NCBI GenBank assembly: GCA_045596625.1
Contig: JAZOCU010000044.1
Location: 29,399-93,398, forward strand
Direction of reading: 5' to 3'
Length of the DNA stretch: 64,000 bases
From: Firm-04 sp045596625
GTDB lineage: Bacteria > Bacillota > Clostridia > Oscillospirales > Ruminococcaceae
A program made the position numbers and the translations under genes. The notes under the pieces are model-generated. The model did not search any database and was not told the DNA's origin. It saw only the letters and a program-made list of their open reading frames with translations. This document shows positions 33,882-41,829 of the stretch, one piece after another; positions within the stretch are counted from its first letter, which is position 1; every line of letters starts with the position of its first letter.

Positions 33882-35324
33882 ATGCGTTATGAGACGGTCA
33901 TCGGTCTGGAAGTACATGTAGAGCTTGCAACCGAATCCAAGATTTTCTGTTCCTGCTCGGCAAAATTCGGCGCAGGGCCGAATGAACACGTATGTCCTGC
34001 CTGCTGCGGTATGCCGGGTATGCTGCCTGTTGTCAATCAGCGTGTTGTTGATCTGGGCATGACAGCCGGTATGATGCTCAATTGTCATATCAATCGTACT
34101 ACGACTTTTGATAAGAAAAGCTATTATTATCCCGATCTGCCCTGTGCCTACCAGACAACACAGTGGTTTGCACCTGTTGCCGTAAATGGCTGTGTTGAAA
34201 TCGAGACTTCCAAAGGAAAGAAGAAGGTGCGCATCAAGCAGATCCATATGGAGGAGGATGCCGGTAAGCTGGTGCATGATATTATGCCCGATACCACGCA
34301 TGTGGATTTCAACCGAACCAGTGTGCCGTTGATTGAGATTGTCAGTCAGCCGGATCTTTCCGGTGCAGAAGAGGTGATTGCCTATCTGGAGCGGCTGCAT
34401 TCTTTGCTGCGTTTTGCTAAGGTATCCGATTGCCGTTGGGAGCAGGGCTCAATGCGCTGCGATGTAAACCTTTCTGTTCGTCCTGAAGGCAGCACGGAGC
34501 TTGGTGTGCGTACCGAAATGAAGAATATGAACTCTCTGACAGCGATTGCCAGAGCGATCGAATATGAAACAGCAAGACATATTGACGCACTGGAAAACGG
34601 TACTGAGGTCTTGGTGCAGGAGACTCGTCGCTGGGATGATGTCAAGGGTAAGAGCTATGCGATGCGTAATAAGGAAACTGCCGGTGATTATCGGTATTTC
34701 CCGGATCCCAATGTTATGCCTGTGGTAATTGATGATGCATGGTACGCTGCAATTGAGGCATCTTTGCCTGAATTGCCGGAGGAGAAGCGTGCACGATATA
34801 TCAGTGAGCTGGGACTCAGCGATTACGATGCAGCGCAGCTGACACAGAGCCGTGCGCTTTGCGATTGCTTTGAGGATGCGGTATCTGTCTGCGGCAAGGC
34901 AAAGGATGCTGCCAACTGGATCAATTCTGAGGTTATGAACATTCTCAATGCACGCAAGATGAACTTTGATATGCTGAATATTGATGGCAAATCACTTGGC
35001 GCATTGATCCTTCTGGTTGCGGATGGCAAGGTTGGAAGAGCCAATGGTAAGAAGGTGCTTGCTGCAATGTTTGATGACATCACCATTGATCCTGCTGCCT
35101 ATGCAGAAGCAAACGGGCTGATCGTTTCCAACGATACCGGTATGATCGATGCTGTTATCAAGGAGGCGATTGCAGCAGATCCCAAAGCAGTTGCCGATTA
35201 TAAGAGCGGCAAAGAAAAAGCGATCATGGCATTGTTCGGCAAGTGCATGAAGCAGCTCAAGGGCAATTGTGACCCGCAGGTGCTGCGTACTATGCTGATC
35301 GAAGCAATTCAAGCAACCGAATAA
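33882..35324 (+). CDS. gatB: Asp/Glu-tRNA amidotransferase subunit B
   Basis: 480 residues, full length. The kinase-like catalytic core is intact: YETVIGLEVHVELATESKIF, Zn-type cysteines in FCSCS and CPACCGMPG, KSYYYPDLPCAYQ, EEDAGKLVHD, LIEIVSQPDL and EMKNMNS. The C-terminal YqeY-like tail runs to residue 480. GatB phosphorylates Glu-tRNA(Gln) or Asp-tRNA(Asn) and transfers ammonia to it. It starts 2 bases after the gatA-like stop, so the genes are coupled. Confidence 0.96.
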   Translation: MRYETVIGLEVHVELATESKIFCSCSAKFGAGPNEHVCPACCGMPGMLPVVNQRVVDLGMTAGMMLNCHINRTTTFDKKSYYYPDLPCAYQTTQWFAPVAVNGCVEIETSKGKKKVRIKQIHMEEDAGKLVHDIMPDTTHVDFNRTSVPLIEIVSQPDLSGAEEVIAYLERLHSLLRFAKVSDCRWEQGSMRCDVNLSVRPEGSTELGVRTEMKNMNSLTAIARAIEYETARHIDALENGTEVLVQETRRWDDVKGKSYAMRNKETAGDYRYFPDPNVMPVVIDDAWYAAIEASLPELPEEKRARYISELGLSDYDAAQLTQSRALCDCFEDAVSVCGKAKDAANWINSEVMNILNARKMNFDMLNIDGKSLGALILLVADGKVGRANGKKVLAAMFDDITIDPAAYAEANGLIVSNDTGMIDAVIKEAIAADPKAVADYKSGKEKAIMALFGKCMKQLKGNCDPQVLRTMLIEAIQATE

Positions 35325-35331
35325 ACACAAC

Positions 35332-35371
35332 AAAGCTGCTTCTGAGAAATGGACTCGGAAGCAGCTTTTTT
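35332..35371 (+). terminator. Terminator of the gat operon
   Basis: AAAGCTGCTTCTGAG and its near-perfect complement with a run of six T, 7 bases after the gatB stop. It also faces the convergent aldo-keto reductase gene. Confidence 0.92.
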
Positions 35372-35393
35372 GATGGCTTGGATTGTATGACAC

Positions 35394-36572
35394 TCAGAAA
35401 TGAACAAAAGCGGAAATCAGCGTTCGGACTGCTTTGTAGATCGGACCTTCCAGCTCTTTGCGGGCATTGTTCAGCTCTTTGCGAATAGCAATATGCTGCG
35501 GACAATGCTTTTCGCATTTTCCGCATTGAATGCAGTTTGATGCGGCTGTGCTGTTTTTTCGCAAAGCGGTACAAATGATATAATCCATCTGCCCCCAGAA
35601 TTTTCCTTCGGCAGCACGCCGATTATAGGCTGCAAAGGTACCGGGAATGTCTACCTGCTTGGGACAGGGCATACAGTATCCGCAGCCGGTGCAGCCAACT
35701 TTCATGTTGGCATTGATCGCTTTGACGACTTTTCTGAGCATGGCAAACTCAGATTTACCGAACGCACCTACTTTTGCAGAGGATGCGGTGCGGATATTAT
35801 CCTTGACCATGGATAAGCTGTTCATGCCGGATAGTACAACGGTAACCTCCGGTTGATTCCATAGCCAACGAAATGACCATTGGGCAGGGGAGTGCTGAAT
35901 GGGATAGGATGCAAAAATGTGTTTTGCCTGTTCCGGCAGATGACTCACCAGCTTTCCGCCGCGCAAAGGTTCCATGATCATTACTGCCATACCCTTTGCA
36001 TTGGCATATTGCAGACCGCGTCTGCCGGCCTGTGTGTGTTCATCCAGATAATTGTATTGGATCAGACAGAAATCCCATGAATAGGCATCCACCAGCTGAC
36101 AAAACATATCAGAGTTTCCGTGATAGGAAAATCCGATTTGGCGGATGGCACCGCTTTTCTTTTTTTCACGGATCCATTCCAGAATCCCCAAGGATTTTAA
36201 GCGATCCCATGCAGCGATATCGGTGAGCATATGCATCAGGTAGTAGTCCACATGATCGGTACGCAGACGCTTCAGCTCTTCTGCAAAGAGCTTTTCCAGC
36301 CCTTGACGGCTTTTGATGAGGTAATGCGGAAGCTTCGTGGCAATTTTAACACGATTTCGAAGCCCGTGCTTTTGCAAGATGGTGCCGAGAGCTGCCTCAC
36401 TGCCGGGATAGATATATGCAGTATCGAAATAATTGACGCCGCCCCGAATGGCAGTAAGGATTTCCCGTTCTGTTTCTTCCATATCAATTTTCCCCATTTT
36501 TTTAGGGAAGCGCATACAGCCAAATCCAAGGATCGAAAGTTCGTTTCCGTATTTATCTTTGCGATATTGCAT
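35394..36572 (-). CDS. Aldo-keto reductase with C-terminal 2[4Fe-4S] ferredoxin domain
   Basis: 392 residues from ATG 36572 with SD AGGAGG 9 bases upstream. Residues 1-290 are an AKR barrel: LGFGCMRFP, the catalytic region NYFDTAYIYPGSEAALG, KIATKLP and HVDYYLMHML. The C-terminal 100 residues hold two iron-sulphur motifs (CTGCGYCMPCP and CIQCGKCEKHCPQ). Such ferredoxin-type AKRs are common in anaerobes and presumably use iron-sulphur electrons besides or instead of NADPH; the substrate is unknown. It has its own promoter. Confidence 0.93.
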   Translation of the reverse strand: MQYRKDKYGNELSILGFGCMRFPKKMGKIDMEETEREILTAIRGGVNYFDTAYIYPGSEAALGTILQKHGLRNRVKIATKLPHYLIKSRQGLEKLFAEELKRLRTDHVDYYLMHMLTDIAAWDRLKSLGILEWIREKKKSGAIRQIGFSYHGNSDMFCQLVDAYSWDFCLIQYNYLDEHTQAGRRGLQYANAKGMAVMIMEPLRGGKLVSHLPEQAKHIFASYPIQHSPAQWSFRWLWNQPEVTVVLSGMNSLSMVKDNIRTASSAKVGAFGKSEFAMLRKVVKAINANMKVGCTGCGYCMPCPKQVDIPGTFAAYNRRAAEGKFWGQMDYIICTALRKNSTAASNCIQCGKCEKHCPQHIAIRKELNNARKELEGPIYKAVRTLISAFVHF

Positions 36573-36603
36573 GATATAAACCTCCTGCCGTAAAGTTTTT
36601 TTT

Positions 36604-36632
36604 ATTATAGCATATTTTTTATATCGGCGCAA
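36604..36632 (-). promoter_or_regulatory. Sigma-A promoter of the aldo-keto reductase gene
   Basis: -35 TTGCGC, 17-base spacer, -10 TATAAT, 32 bases before the start. A near-0A sequence TTTTTGTCGAGG lies just upstream (minus-strand complement) but differs at the last core base. Confidence 0.75.
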
Positions 36633-36675
36633 GCGATTTTTGTCGAGGTAGTATGTTACAAAAGCGAAGAGAGCC

Positions 36676-36714
36676 AAAACAATGAGCATCTTGTTCCAAG
36701 ATGCTCATTGTTTT
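36676..36714 (-). terminator. Terminator of the acyl-CoA ligase operon
   Basis: A perfect 18-base stem (AAAACAATGAGCATCTTG and complement) with a 3-base loop, two bases after the stop codon region of the fusion gene. Confidence 0.88.
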
Positions 36715-36716
36715 AT

Positions 36717-39239
36717 TTATGCAGTTTCGATGCTGTCAGCCTGCTGGAGATTCAGCAATTCCACAGCCTGTTCACGCATTTTGTATTTTAAGATCTTACC
36801 TGCAACATTCATGGGGAATTCTTTCACAAATACCACATAACGGGGCGTCTTGCACTTATCCATATGAGAGCGTACATATTCCTTCAGATCGTCCTCAGTG
36901 CAGGTTGCATGATCGTGAGGAATGACGCAAGCCATAATTTCCTCACCGTACTGTGCATCGGGAACACCAATGACCTGTACATCCTTTACCTCGGGATGGG
37001 TATAGAGGAAATCTTCGATCTCCTTCGGATAAATGTTTTCGCCGCCACGGATGATCATATCCTTGATACGGCCGGTGATTTTGAAGTTGCCATCGGGCAG
37101 ACGGCGTGCCAGATCGCCGGAGTGCAGCCAGCCATCCTGATCAATGGCAGCAGCAGTTGCTTCGGGCATTTTGTAGTAGCCCTTCATAATGTTATAGCCA
37201 CGTGCACAGAATTCGCCGTCTACATTATCGGGCAGTTCTTCACCGGTATCGGGATCGACGATCTTGCATTCCACGCCAAAGATGGGACCGCCGACTGTAT
37301 TGACACGTGTTTCAATGGAATCGGTGGTTTTGCTCATTGTGGTTGCGGGAGAAGCCTCGGTCTGACCATAGGTGATGCAGATTTCCGACATATTCATCTT
37401 CTCGATGACTTCTTCCATGGTCTTGATAGGGCAGGGAGATCCGGCCATGATGCCGGTACGCATATACGAGAAATCGGTTTTATCGAAGTCCTCATGACCG
37501 AGCATAGCAATGAACATGGTAGGAACACCATGGAAGCAGGTGATCTTTTCCTTGTTGATGCAAGCGAGACCCTTGCGGGGAGAGAATGTAGTGATCGGAC
37601 TCATAGTAACGCCATGGGTCATAGAGGCAGTCATAGCCAACACCATGCCAAAGCAATGGAACATGGGTACCTGGATCATCATGCGGTCAGCAGTAGAAAG
37701 ATCCATGCAGTCACCGATCGCCTTACCGTTGTTTACGACATTATAGTGGGTAAGCATAACACCTTTGGGGAAGCCGGTTGTGCCGGAGGTATACTGCATA
37801 TTGGCAACATCATCTTTCTGGATGGTGCGGCGGCGGCTTTCCACTTCGGTAAGCGGTACGGTACGGGAGAGCGCAACGGCCTCATCCCATGTATAACAGC
37901 CGGGCTGACGGCTTTCAATTGTAATTATATTTTTGAGAAAGGGGAATTTCGCAGAATTTAGTTCACCGGGCTTACAGGTAGCAAGCTCAGGGCAGAGGGT
38001 TTGGATGATCTGGTTATAATCGGTACCCTTGAAGCCATCCACCATGACCAGTGTGTGTGTATCGGATTGCTTGAGAAGGTATTCGGTCTCATGGATTTTG
38101 TTGCCGGTGTTGACAGTCACAAGAACAGCACCGATTTTGGTAGTAGCCCAGAAGGTGATATACCATGCAGGCACATTGGTAGCCCAGATCGCGACATGAT
38201 CGCCTTTGCCGACGCCCATTGCAATGAGGGCGCGTGCAAAGGTATCCACATCGTCACGGAATTCGGGATAAGTGCGGGTATAATCCAGCTCCGTATAGCG
38301 GAATGCATATTGTGTGGGGAATTCCTCACAGATCCGATCCAACACATCCGGGAAGGTATAAGAAATCAGGCGCTCCTTCGGCCAGATATACTGACCGGTA
38401 CCTCTGTTGTTGGTTTGGAGATCATGCTTGTGCTTATGGCGATATTTTGCCATATAATCGGCAAAACAGGGGAAAACAAGAGCCGCATCGGAAAGACTGG
38501 GCATCCAGCGCTTGACCCATTCCAAAGAGACATAGCCGGTATAATGGATTGTTTTTAAGGCTTCCATCATAGCATCCAGCGGCATATCGCCGTCACCGGT
38601 CATTTTATAGATCAGCTGACCGTTTTCCATAGCACTGTCTTTGGCGTGAACGAATTTTATAAATTCGCCCAGATTGGCAACAGTTGTTTCGGGAGATTCT
38701 TTGCTGTACCGATAGGGGTGATGGATATCCCAGAGCGCAGCCACACGGCGATGGCCGACCTTTTCCAGCAGTGCTTTTAAGCGGCTGGTATCGGAATAAA
38801 CGCCATTGGTCTCCACCAGCAAGGTGACGTTGTATTGTTCTGCTTCAGGAATCAGTTGTGTAAGCGCAGAGGCAACAAAATCGTCATCGATGGCAGCAGA
38901 GGGTGCAGGATTGCGGTCACCCAGAATACGAATGAAAGGAGTATTCATAGCCTGTGCAAGCTTCATGCATTCCAACAGTTCTTCATGATTCTTTTCGGCA
39001 GCGGAAGGATCGCCAAGACAGCAGTTCGAGCTGATGCACGGGATCTCCAAATGGAGCTTTGCAAGCTTCGCACGAGTTTTTTCCAATTGCGCACCGGTAA
39101 AGGGTTTGCTGCGATAGGGATCCACAGGTAAACCAAGCGAACGCAGCTCAATGCCGTCGAATCCAAGGTCCTTTGCCATGGAATAGACATCAGACCAATC
39201 AAAATCGGGGCAGCCCAAAGTGGAAAAACAGATTCTCAT
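36717..39239 (-). CDS. Fusion: sugar-phosphate isomerase-type TIM barrel + AMP-forming acyl-CoA ligase
   Basis: 840 residues. Residues 1-265 match the xylose-isomerase-like/AP-endonuclease-2 barrel: MRICFSTLGCPDFDWSDVY, GFDGIELRSLG, LLVETNGVYSDT, ALWDIHHPYRY, KFVHAKDS and GYVSLEW. These carry the Glu/His/Asp positions that normally bind metal. Residues about 285-830 are an ANL-superfamily ligase: P-loop YTSGTTGFPKGVMLTHYN, GQTEAS, WLHSGDLARRLPDG, and the hinge and Lys region GRIKDMIIRGGENIYPKEIE and NVAGKILKYKM. Both halves look intact. The ligase should activate a fatty or aryl acid as its CoA thioester. Why a barrel enzyme is fused is unknown. It is last in an operon with a second ligase and an XRE-cupin regulator. 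Confidence 0.93.
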   Translation of the reverse strand: MRICFSTLGCPDFDWSDVYSMAKDLGFDGIELRSLGLPVDPYRSKPFTGAQLEKTRAKLAKLHLEIPCISSNCCLGDPSAAEKNHEELLECMKLAQAMNTPFIRILGDRNPAPSAAIDDDFVASALTQLIPEAEQYNVTLLVETNGVYSDTSRLKALLEKVGHRRVAALWDIHHPYRYSKESPETTVANLGEFIKFVHAKDSAMENGQLIYKMTGDGDMPLDAMMEALKTIHYTGYVSLEWVKRWMPSLSDAALVFPCFADYMAKYRHKHKHDLQTNNRGTGQYIWPKERLISYTFPDVLDRICEEFPTQYAFRYTELDYTRTYPEFRDDVDTFARALIAMGVGKGDHVAIWATNVPAWYITFWATTKIGAVLVTVNTGNKIHETEYLLKQSDTHTLVMVDGFKGTDYNQIIQTLCPELATCKPGELNSAKFPFLKNIITIESRQPGCYTWDEAVALSRTVPLTEVESRRRTIQKDDVANMQYTSGTTGFPKGVMLTHYNVVNNGKAIGDCMDLSTADRMMIQVPMFHCFGMVLAMTASMTHGVTMSPITTFSPRKGLACINKEKITCFHGVPTMFIAMLGHEDFDKTDFSYMRTGIMAGSPCPIKTMEEVIEKMNMSEICITYGQTEASPATTMSKTTDSIETRVNTVGGPIFGVECKIVDPDTGEELPDNVDGEFCARGYNIMKGYYKMPEATAAAIDQDGWLHSGDLARRLPDGNFKITGRIKDMIIRGGENIYPKEIEDFLYTHPEVKDVQVIGVPDAQYGEEIMACVIPHDHATCTEDDLKEYVRSHMDKCKTPRYVVFVKEFPMNVAGKILKYKMREQAVELLNLQQADSIETA

Positions 39240-39270
39240 TCAAATCATCCTTTCAGTACAAAGTACAGTG

Positions 39271-40944
39271 TTAAGCCTCGGTAGCTTTATCACTATTACG
39301 GATTTCGGCACGTTTGATTTTACCGCCCAGTGTTTTCGGTAGTTCAGAAACATACTCAATGATTCTGGGATATTTATAAGGAGCAGTTGCTTTTTTTACA
39401 TGATTTTGAAGCTCCTTGGTCAATTCGGGGGAGGGAGTATAGCCTTCAGCAAGCACGACCGTAGCTTTTACGACTTGACCGCGAATGGGATCGGGTGCAC
39501 CGGTGATCGCGGATTCCACAACAGCCGGATGTGTCAGCAATGCACTTTCCACTTCAAAGGGGCCGATGCGGTAGCCGGAGCATTTGATCACATCATCGTT
39601 TCTGCCGACGAACCAATAGTAACCGTTGGAATCACGCCAAGCCACATCGCCGGTATCATAGTTCTGTCCGCCCAGAACGGCTTTGGTCAATTCCGGATTC
39701 TTATAGTAGCTGGTAAACAGACCAACCGGACGTTCTTTGTCAATATCGCAGATCATGATGGTACCTTCTGCGCCATCATCGGCAGCATTGCCCTCAGCAT
39801 CGATGAGATGGATGTTGTAAAGAGGAGCAGGCTTGCCGGTGGAGCCGGGCTTCGGATCGATCCATGGGAAGTTGGCGATCAGTACTGTGCCTTCTGTCTG
39901 ACCAAAGCCTTCTCGCATTTTCTTGCCGGTTAATTCATAAATGCGGTTGAACACTTCCGGATTAAGCGGTTCGCCGGCATTGCAGAAGTTTTCGATCGAG
40001 GAGAGATCATATTTTGACATATCCTCCTGCAGCATGAAGCGATACATGGTGGGGGGAGCGCAGAAGGTGGTGATGCGATATTTGCTGATGACTTCAAGGA
40101 TATTTTTGGCATTGAATTTGTCGGTAAAATCATAGCAGAAGATCGTAGCACCACAGATCCATTGTCCGTAAATCTTACCCCAGCCGAACTTTGCCCAACC
40201 GGAATCGGAAATGGACATATGCAGTTTGTTTTCCTGTACCTGATGCCAGTATTTGGCAGTAACGATATGTCCCAGCGGATGTGCATGGTTATGGCATACC
40301 ATCTTTGGCATACCGGTAGAGCCGGAGGTGAAATAGATGATTGCCGTTTCGTTCCAGTGGGTAGCCTCCTCACCGGTGGGACGAGCAAAAGTATCAGGAT
40401 AAGTTTCAAGAATCGTCGAGAAATTATCCCATCCATCATAGGGCTCTGCAACAGCGATTACACGGTTGAGTGTCTCGATTTCCGGTGCAGCGGCTGCAAC
40501 CTGGGAACGGACATAGTCATCATCGCAGCAGAAGATCGCAGAAATACCGGCGGTATTGCCGCGATAAACGATATCCTTTTTTGTAAACAGCAGATTGCCC
40601 GGGATCAGAATAATACCCATTTTATGGAGTGCAGTCGCAATGACCCAATATTCCCAGCGGCGACGCAGGATCAGCAGAACCACATCGCCCTTTTTCAGAC
40701 CGATGCTTTTGAAATAATTGCAGACACGGTTTGACAGGCGGGAAATATCGGTAAAAGTAAAGGATTTCTCTTCCATTTTGGGACTAAGCCATAGCAGAGC
40801 CTTTTTATCGGGTTCTTGTTTTGCCCATTCATCCACGATATCGAAACCGAAGTTAAAATCCTCCGGCACATTCACACGATAGTTTTTCTTAAAGTCCTCA
40901 TAGGAATCGAATTCAATCCGAGGGAGGTATCTGTCTAGCAGCAT
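39271..40944 (-). CDS. AMP-forming acyl-CoA synthetase (medium/branched-chain type)
   Basis: 557 residues, normal for the family. Motifs include YFTSGSTGMPKMVCHNHAHP, GQTEGT, YDTGDVAWRDSNGY, GRNDDVIKCSGYRIGPFEVE and the catalytic Lys region TLGGKIKRAEIR. The overall build (FDIVDEWAKQEPDKKALLWL near the start; SDSGWAKFGWGKIYGQW) resembles acetyl- and medium-chain acyl-CoA synthetases. It starts 26 bases after the XRE-cupin stop and runs 31 bases before the fusion gene. Cellulolytic ruminococci are known to need branched-chain volatile fatty acids, so activation of isobutyrate, isovalerate or 2-methylbutyrate is a reasonable but unproven guess. Confidence 0.93.
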   Translation of the reverse strand: MLLDRYLPRIEFDSYEDFKKNYRVNVPEDFNFGFDIVDEWAKQEPDKKALLWLSPKMEEKSFTFTDISRLSNRVCNYFKSIGLKKGDVVLLILRRRWEYWVIATALHKMGIILIPGNLLFTKKDIVYRGNTAGISAIFCCDDDYVRSQVAAAAPEIETLNRVIAVAEPYDGWDNFSTILETYPDTFARPTGEEATHWNETAIIYFTSGSTGMPKMVCHNHAHPLGHIVTAKYWHQVQENKLHMSISDSGWAKFGWGKIYGQWICGATIFCYDFTDKFNAKNILEVISKYRITTFCAPPTMYRFMLQEDMSKYDLSSIENFCNAGEPLNPEVFNRIYELTGKKMREGFGQTEGTVLIANFPWIDPKPGSTGKPAPLYNIHLIDAEGNAADDGAEGTIMICDIDKERPVGLFTSYYKNPELTKAVLGGQNYDTGDVAWRDSNGYYWFVGRNDDVIKCSGYRIGPFEVESALLTHPAVVESAITGAPDPIRGQVVKATVVLAEGYTPSPELTKELQNHVKKATAPYKYPRIIEYVSELPKTLGGKIKRAEIRNSDKATEA

Positions 40945-40970
40945 GATGAGATTCTCCTTTTACACATCGT

Positions 40971-41516
40971 TTATTCAGCAATCATCGTAAGGAAGGTAGC
41001 ATCCTCATCACCGACACAATGCTGACCGTGGGGGTGCATCGGATTAAAGTAAATGGAATCGCCTTCATTGAGAATGATTTGTTGATCATCGAACATCACA
41101 GCAATGGTGCCTTTGAGTACGAAGTTGAACTCCTGACCCGGATGCGTAACCAGAGCAGGCGTATCATCGGAAGGAGACAGTGTTACCAGCAGCGGCTGCA
41201 TGATTTTATCGGCATAACGGAAAGCGAGATCCTTAAAGCGATAATCATCATAGCGGTTGACGCTTCTGCCTTCTCCGACACGGACGACATGATATGTATC
41301 CAGACGGCTTGGCTCGCCGGTGATCAGCTCATTGAAATCGACATTGAATTTGTTGGAAATCTCATAGATGACACTGATAGGGAAGTCGCCATCTTTTTCA
41401 TAATTGCTGTATACTTCAACAGATAGACCGAGCTCGGCAGCGAGCTGTTCTTGGGTATAATCGCATACTTCACGCAGTTCACGGATACGGGCAGCAATTT
41501 CGTTGATATTTTGCAT
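40971..41516 (-). CDS. XRE-family regulator with C-terminal cupin
   Basis: 181 residues. Residues 8-62 form the HTH_3 helix-turn-helix (IRELREVCDYTQEQLAAELG, VYSNYEKDGDFPISVIYEI). Residues about 110-178 are a cupin (HPGQEFNFVLKGTIAVMFD, GDSIYFNPMHPHGQHC) that may bind the effector. SD AAGGAGG precedes the ATG. As first gene of the acyl-CoA ligase operon it is the likely ligand of the inverted repeat over the promoter at 41758-41783. Confidence 0.95.
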   Translation of the reverse strand: MQNINEIAARIRELREVCDYTQEQLAAELGLSVEVYSNYEKDGDFPISVIYEISNKFNVDFNELITGEPSRLDTYHVVRVGEGRSVNRYDDYRFKDLAFRYADKIMQPLLVTLSPSDDTPALVTHPGQEFNFVLKGTIAVMFDDQQIILNEGDSIYFNPMHPHGQHCVGDEDATFLTMIAE

Positions 41517-41557
41517 GGAAGAACCTCCTTAAGATATCTTACGGTTGCAATGCAGAG

Positions 41558-41597
41558 TAAAAACAAAAACGGTGGAAAGCCGATGCCTTCCACCGTT
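41558..41597 (-). terminator. Leader terminator (attenuator) of the acyl-CoA ligase operon
   Basis: On the minus strand, AACGGTGGAAGGC and its complement (one mismatch) around a 4-base loop are followed by GTTTTTGTTTTT. It lies inside the leader, about 160 bases after the promoter and 42 bases before the XRE-cupin start. Transcription must pass it to reach the genes. Confidence 0.8.
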
Positions 41598-41651
41598 GAT
41601 TCACATAACAAAGCGATCATGAAAACCGAATTCGATGTTTTCACTGCTTTT

Positions 41652-41703
41652 GTGCGCAACGAGGAAGACCTACGATAGCGAGACCGTAAGTCGAAGGACG
41701 CAC
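41652..41703 (-). promoter_or_regulatory. Structured leader RNA element of the acyl-CoA ligase operon
   Basis: Two nested helices can be drawn: GTGCG/CGCAC (41699-41703 with 41652-41656) and GACTTACG/CGTAGGTC (41685-41692 with 41667-41674, one G-U pair). They overlap the 3' half of the uORF and precede the leader terminator. It does not match a T-box, as no GGGTGGNACCGCG box is present, nor any riboswitch I can name. Confidence 0.45.
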
Positions 41704-41726
41704 AGAAGCAGGAAAGAACGGTTCAT
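41670..41726 (-). CDS. Possible Leu/Val-rich leader peptide (uORF, 18 codons)
   Basis: ATG 41726, preceded by GGTGA at 5-6 bases, encodes 18 residues ending at TAG 41670: MNRSFLLLCVLRLTVSLS. Six are Leu and two Val. It starts about 33 bases after the predicted transcription start and overlaps the structured element, the layout of classical attenuation. Its reality is uncertain because it is so short. Confidence 0.4.
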   Translation of the reverse strand: MNRSFLLLCVLRLTVSLS

Positions 41727-41757
41727 AATAATCACCAAAACACAATAATTTCTGATA

Positions 41758-41795
41758 CTTGAATCATTGTACCATGATTCAAGGGGGATTGTCAA
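41758..41795 (-). promoter_or_regulatory. Promoter and operator of the acyl-CoA ligase operon
   Basis: -35 TTGACA (41795-41790), 18-base spacer and -10 TACAAT (41771-41766). A perfect inverted repeat CTTGAATCA - 8 bases - TGATTCAAG (41758-41783) covers the -10. This is a typical repressor site, most simply for the XRE-cupin protein encoded first in the operon. Confidence 0.8.
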
Positions 41796-41797
41796 GC

Positions 41798-41819
41798 AAA
41801 CGACAGCATTTTGTCGTTT
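41798..41819 (-). terminator. Weak hairpin after the U32-like gene
   Basis: AAACGACA pairs with TGTCGTTT around a 6-base loop, with only three T on the minus strand. It separates the U32-like gene from the next promoter. Confidence 0.4.
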
Positions 41820-41829
41820 TTCACAGTTT

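Noticed and set aside
36637..36646. 0A-like TTTTTGTCGAGG before the aldo-keto reductase
   Set aside because: It differs from the core at the final A and the gene has no link to sporulation.
41558..41759. T-box riboswitch in the acyl-CoA ligase leader
   Set aside because: The conserved antiterminator sequence and a specifier loop are not seen; only a terminator hairpin with a GGTGG stem is present.
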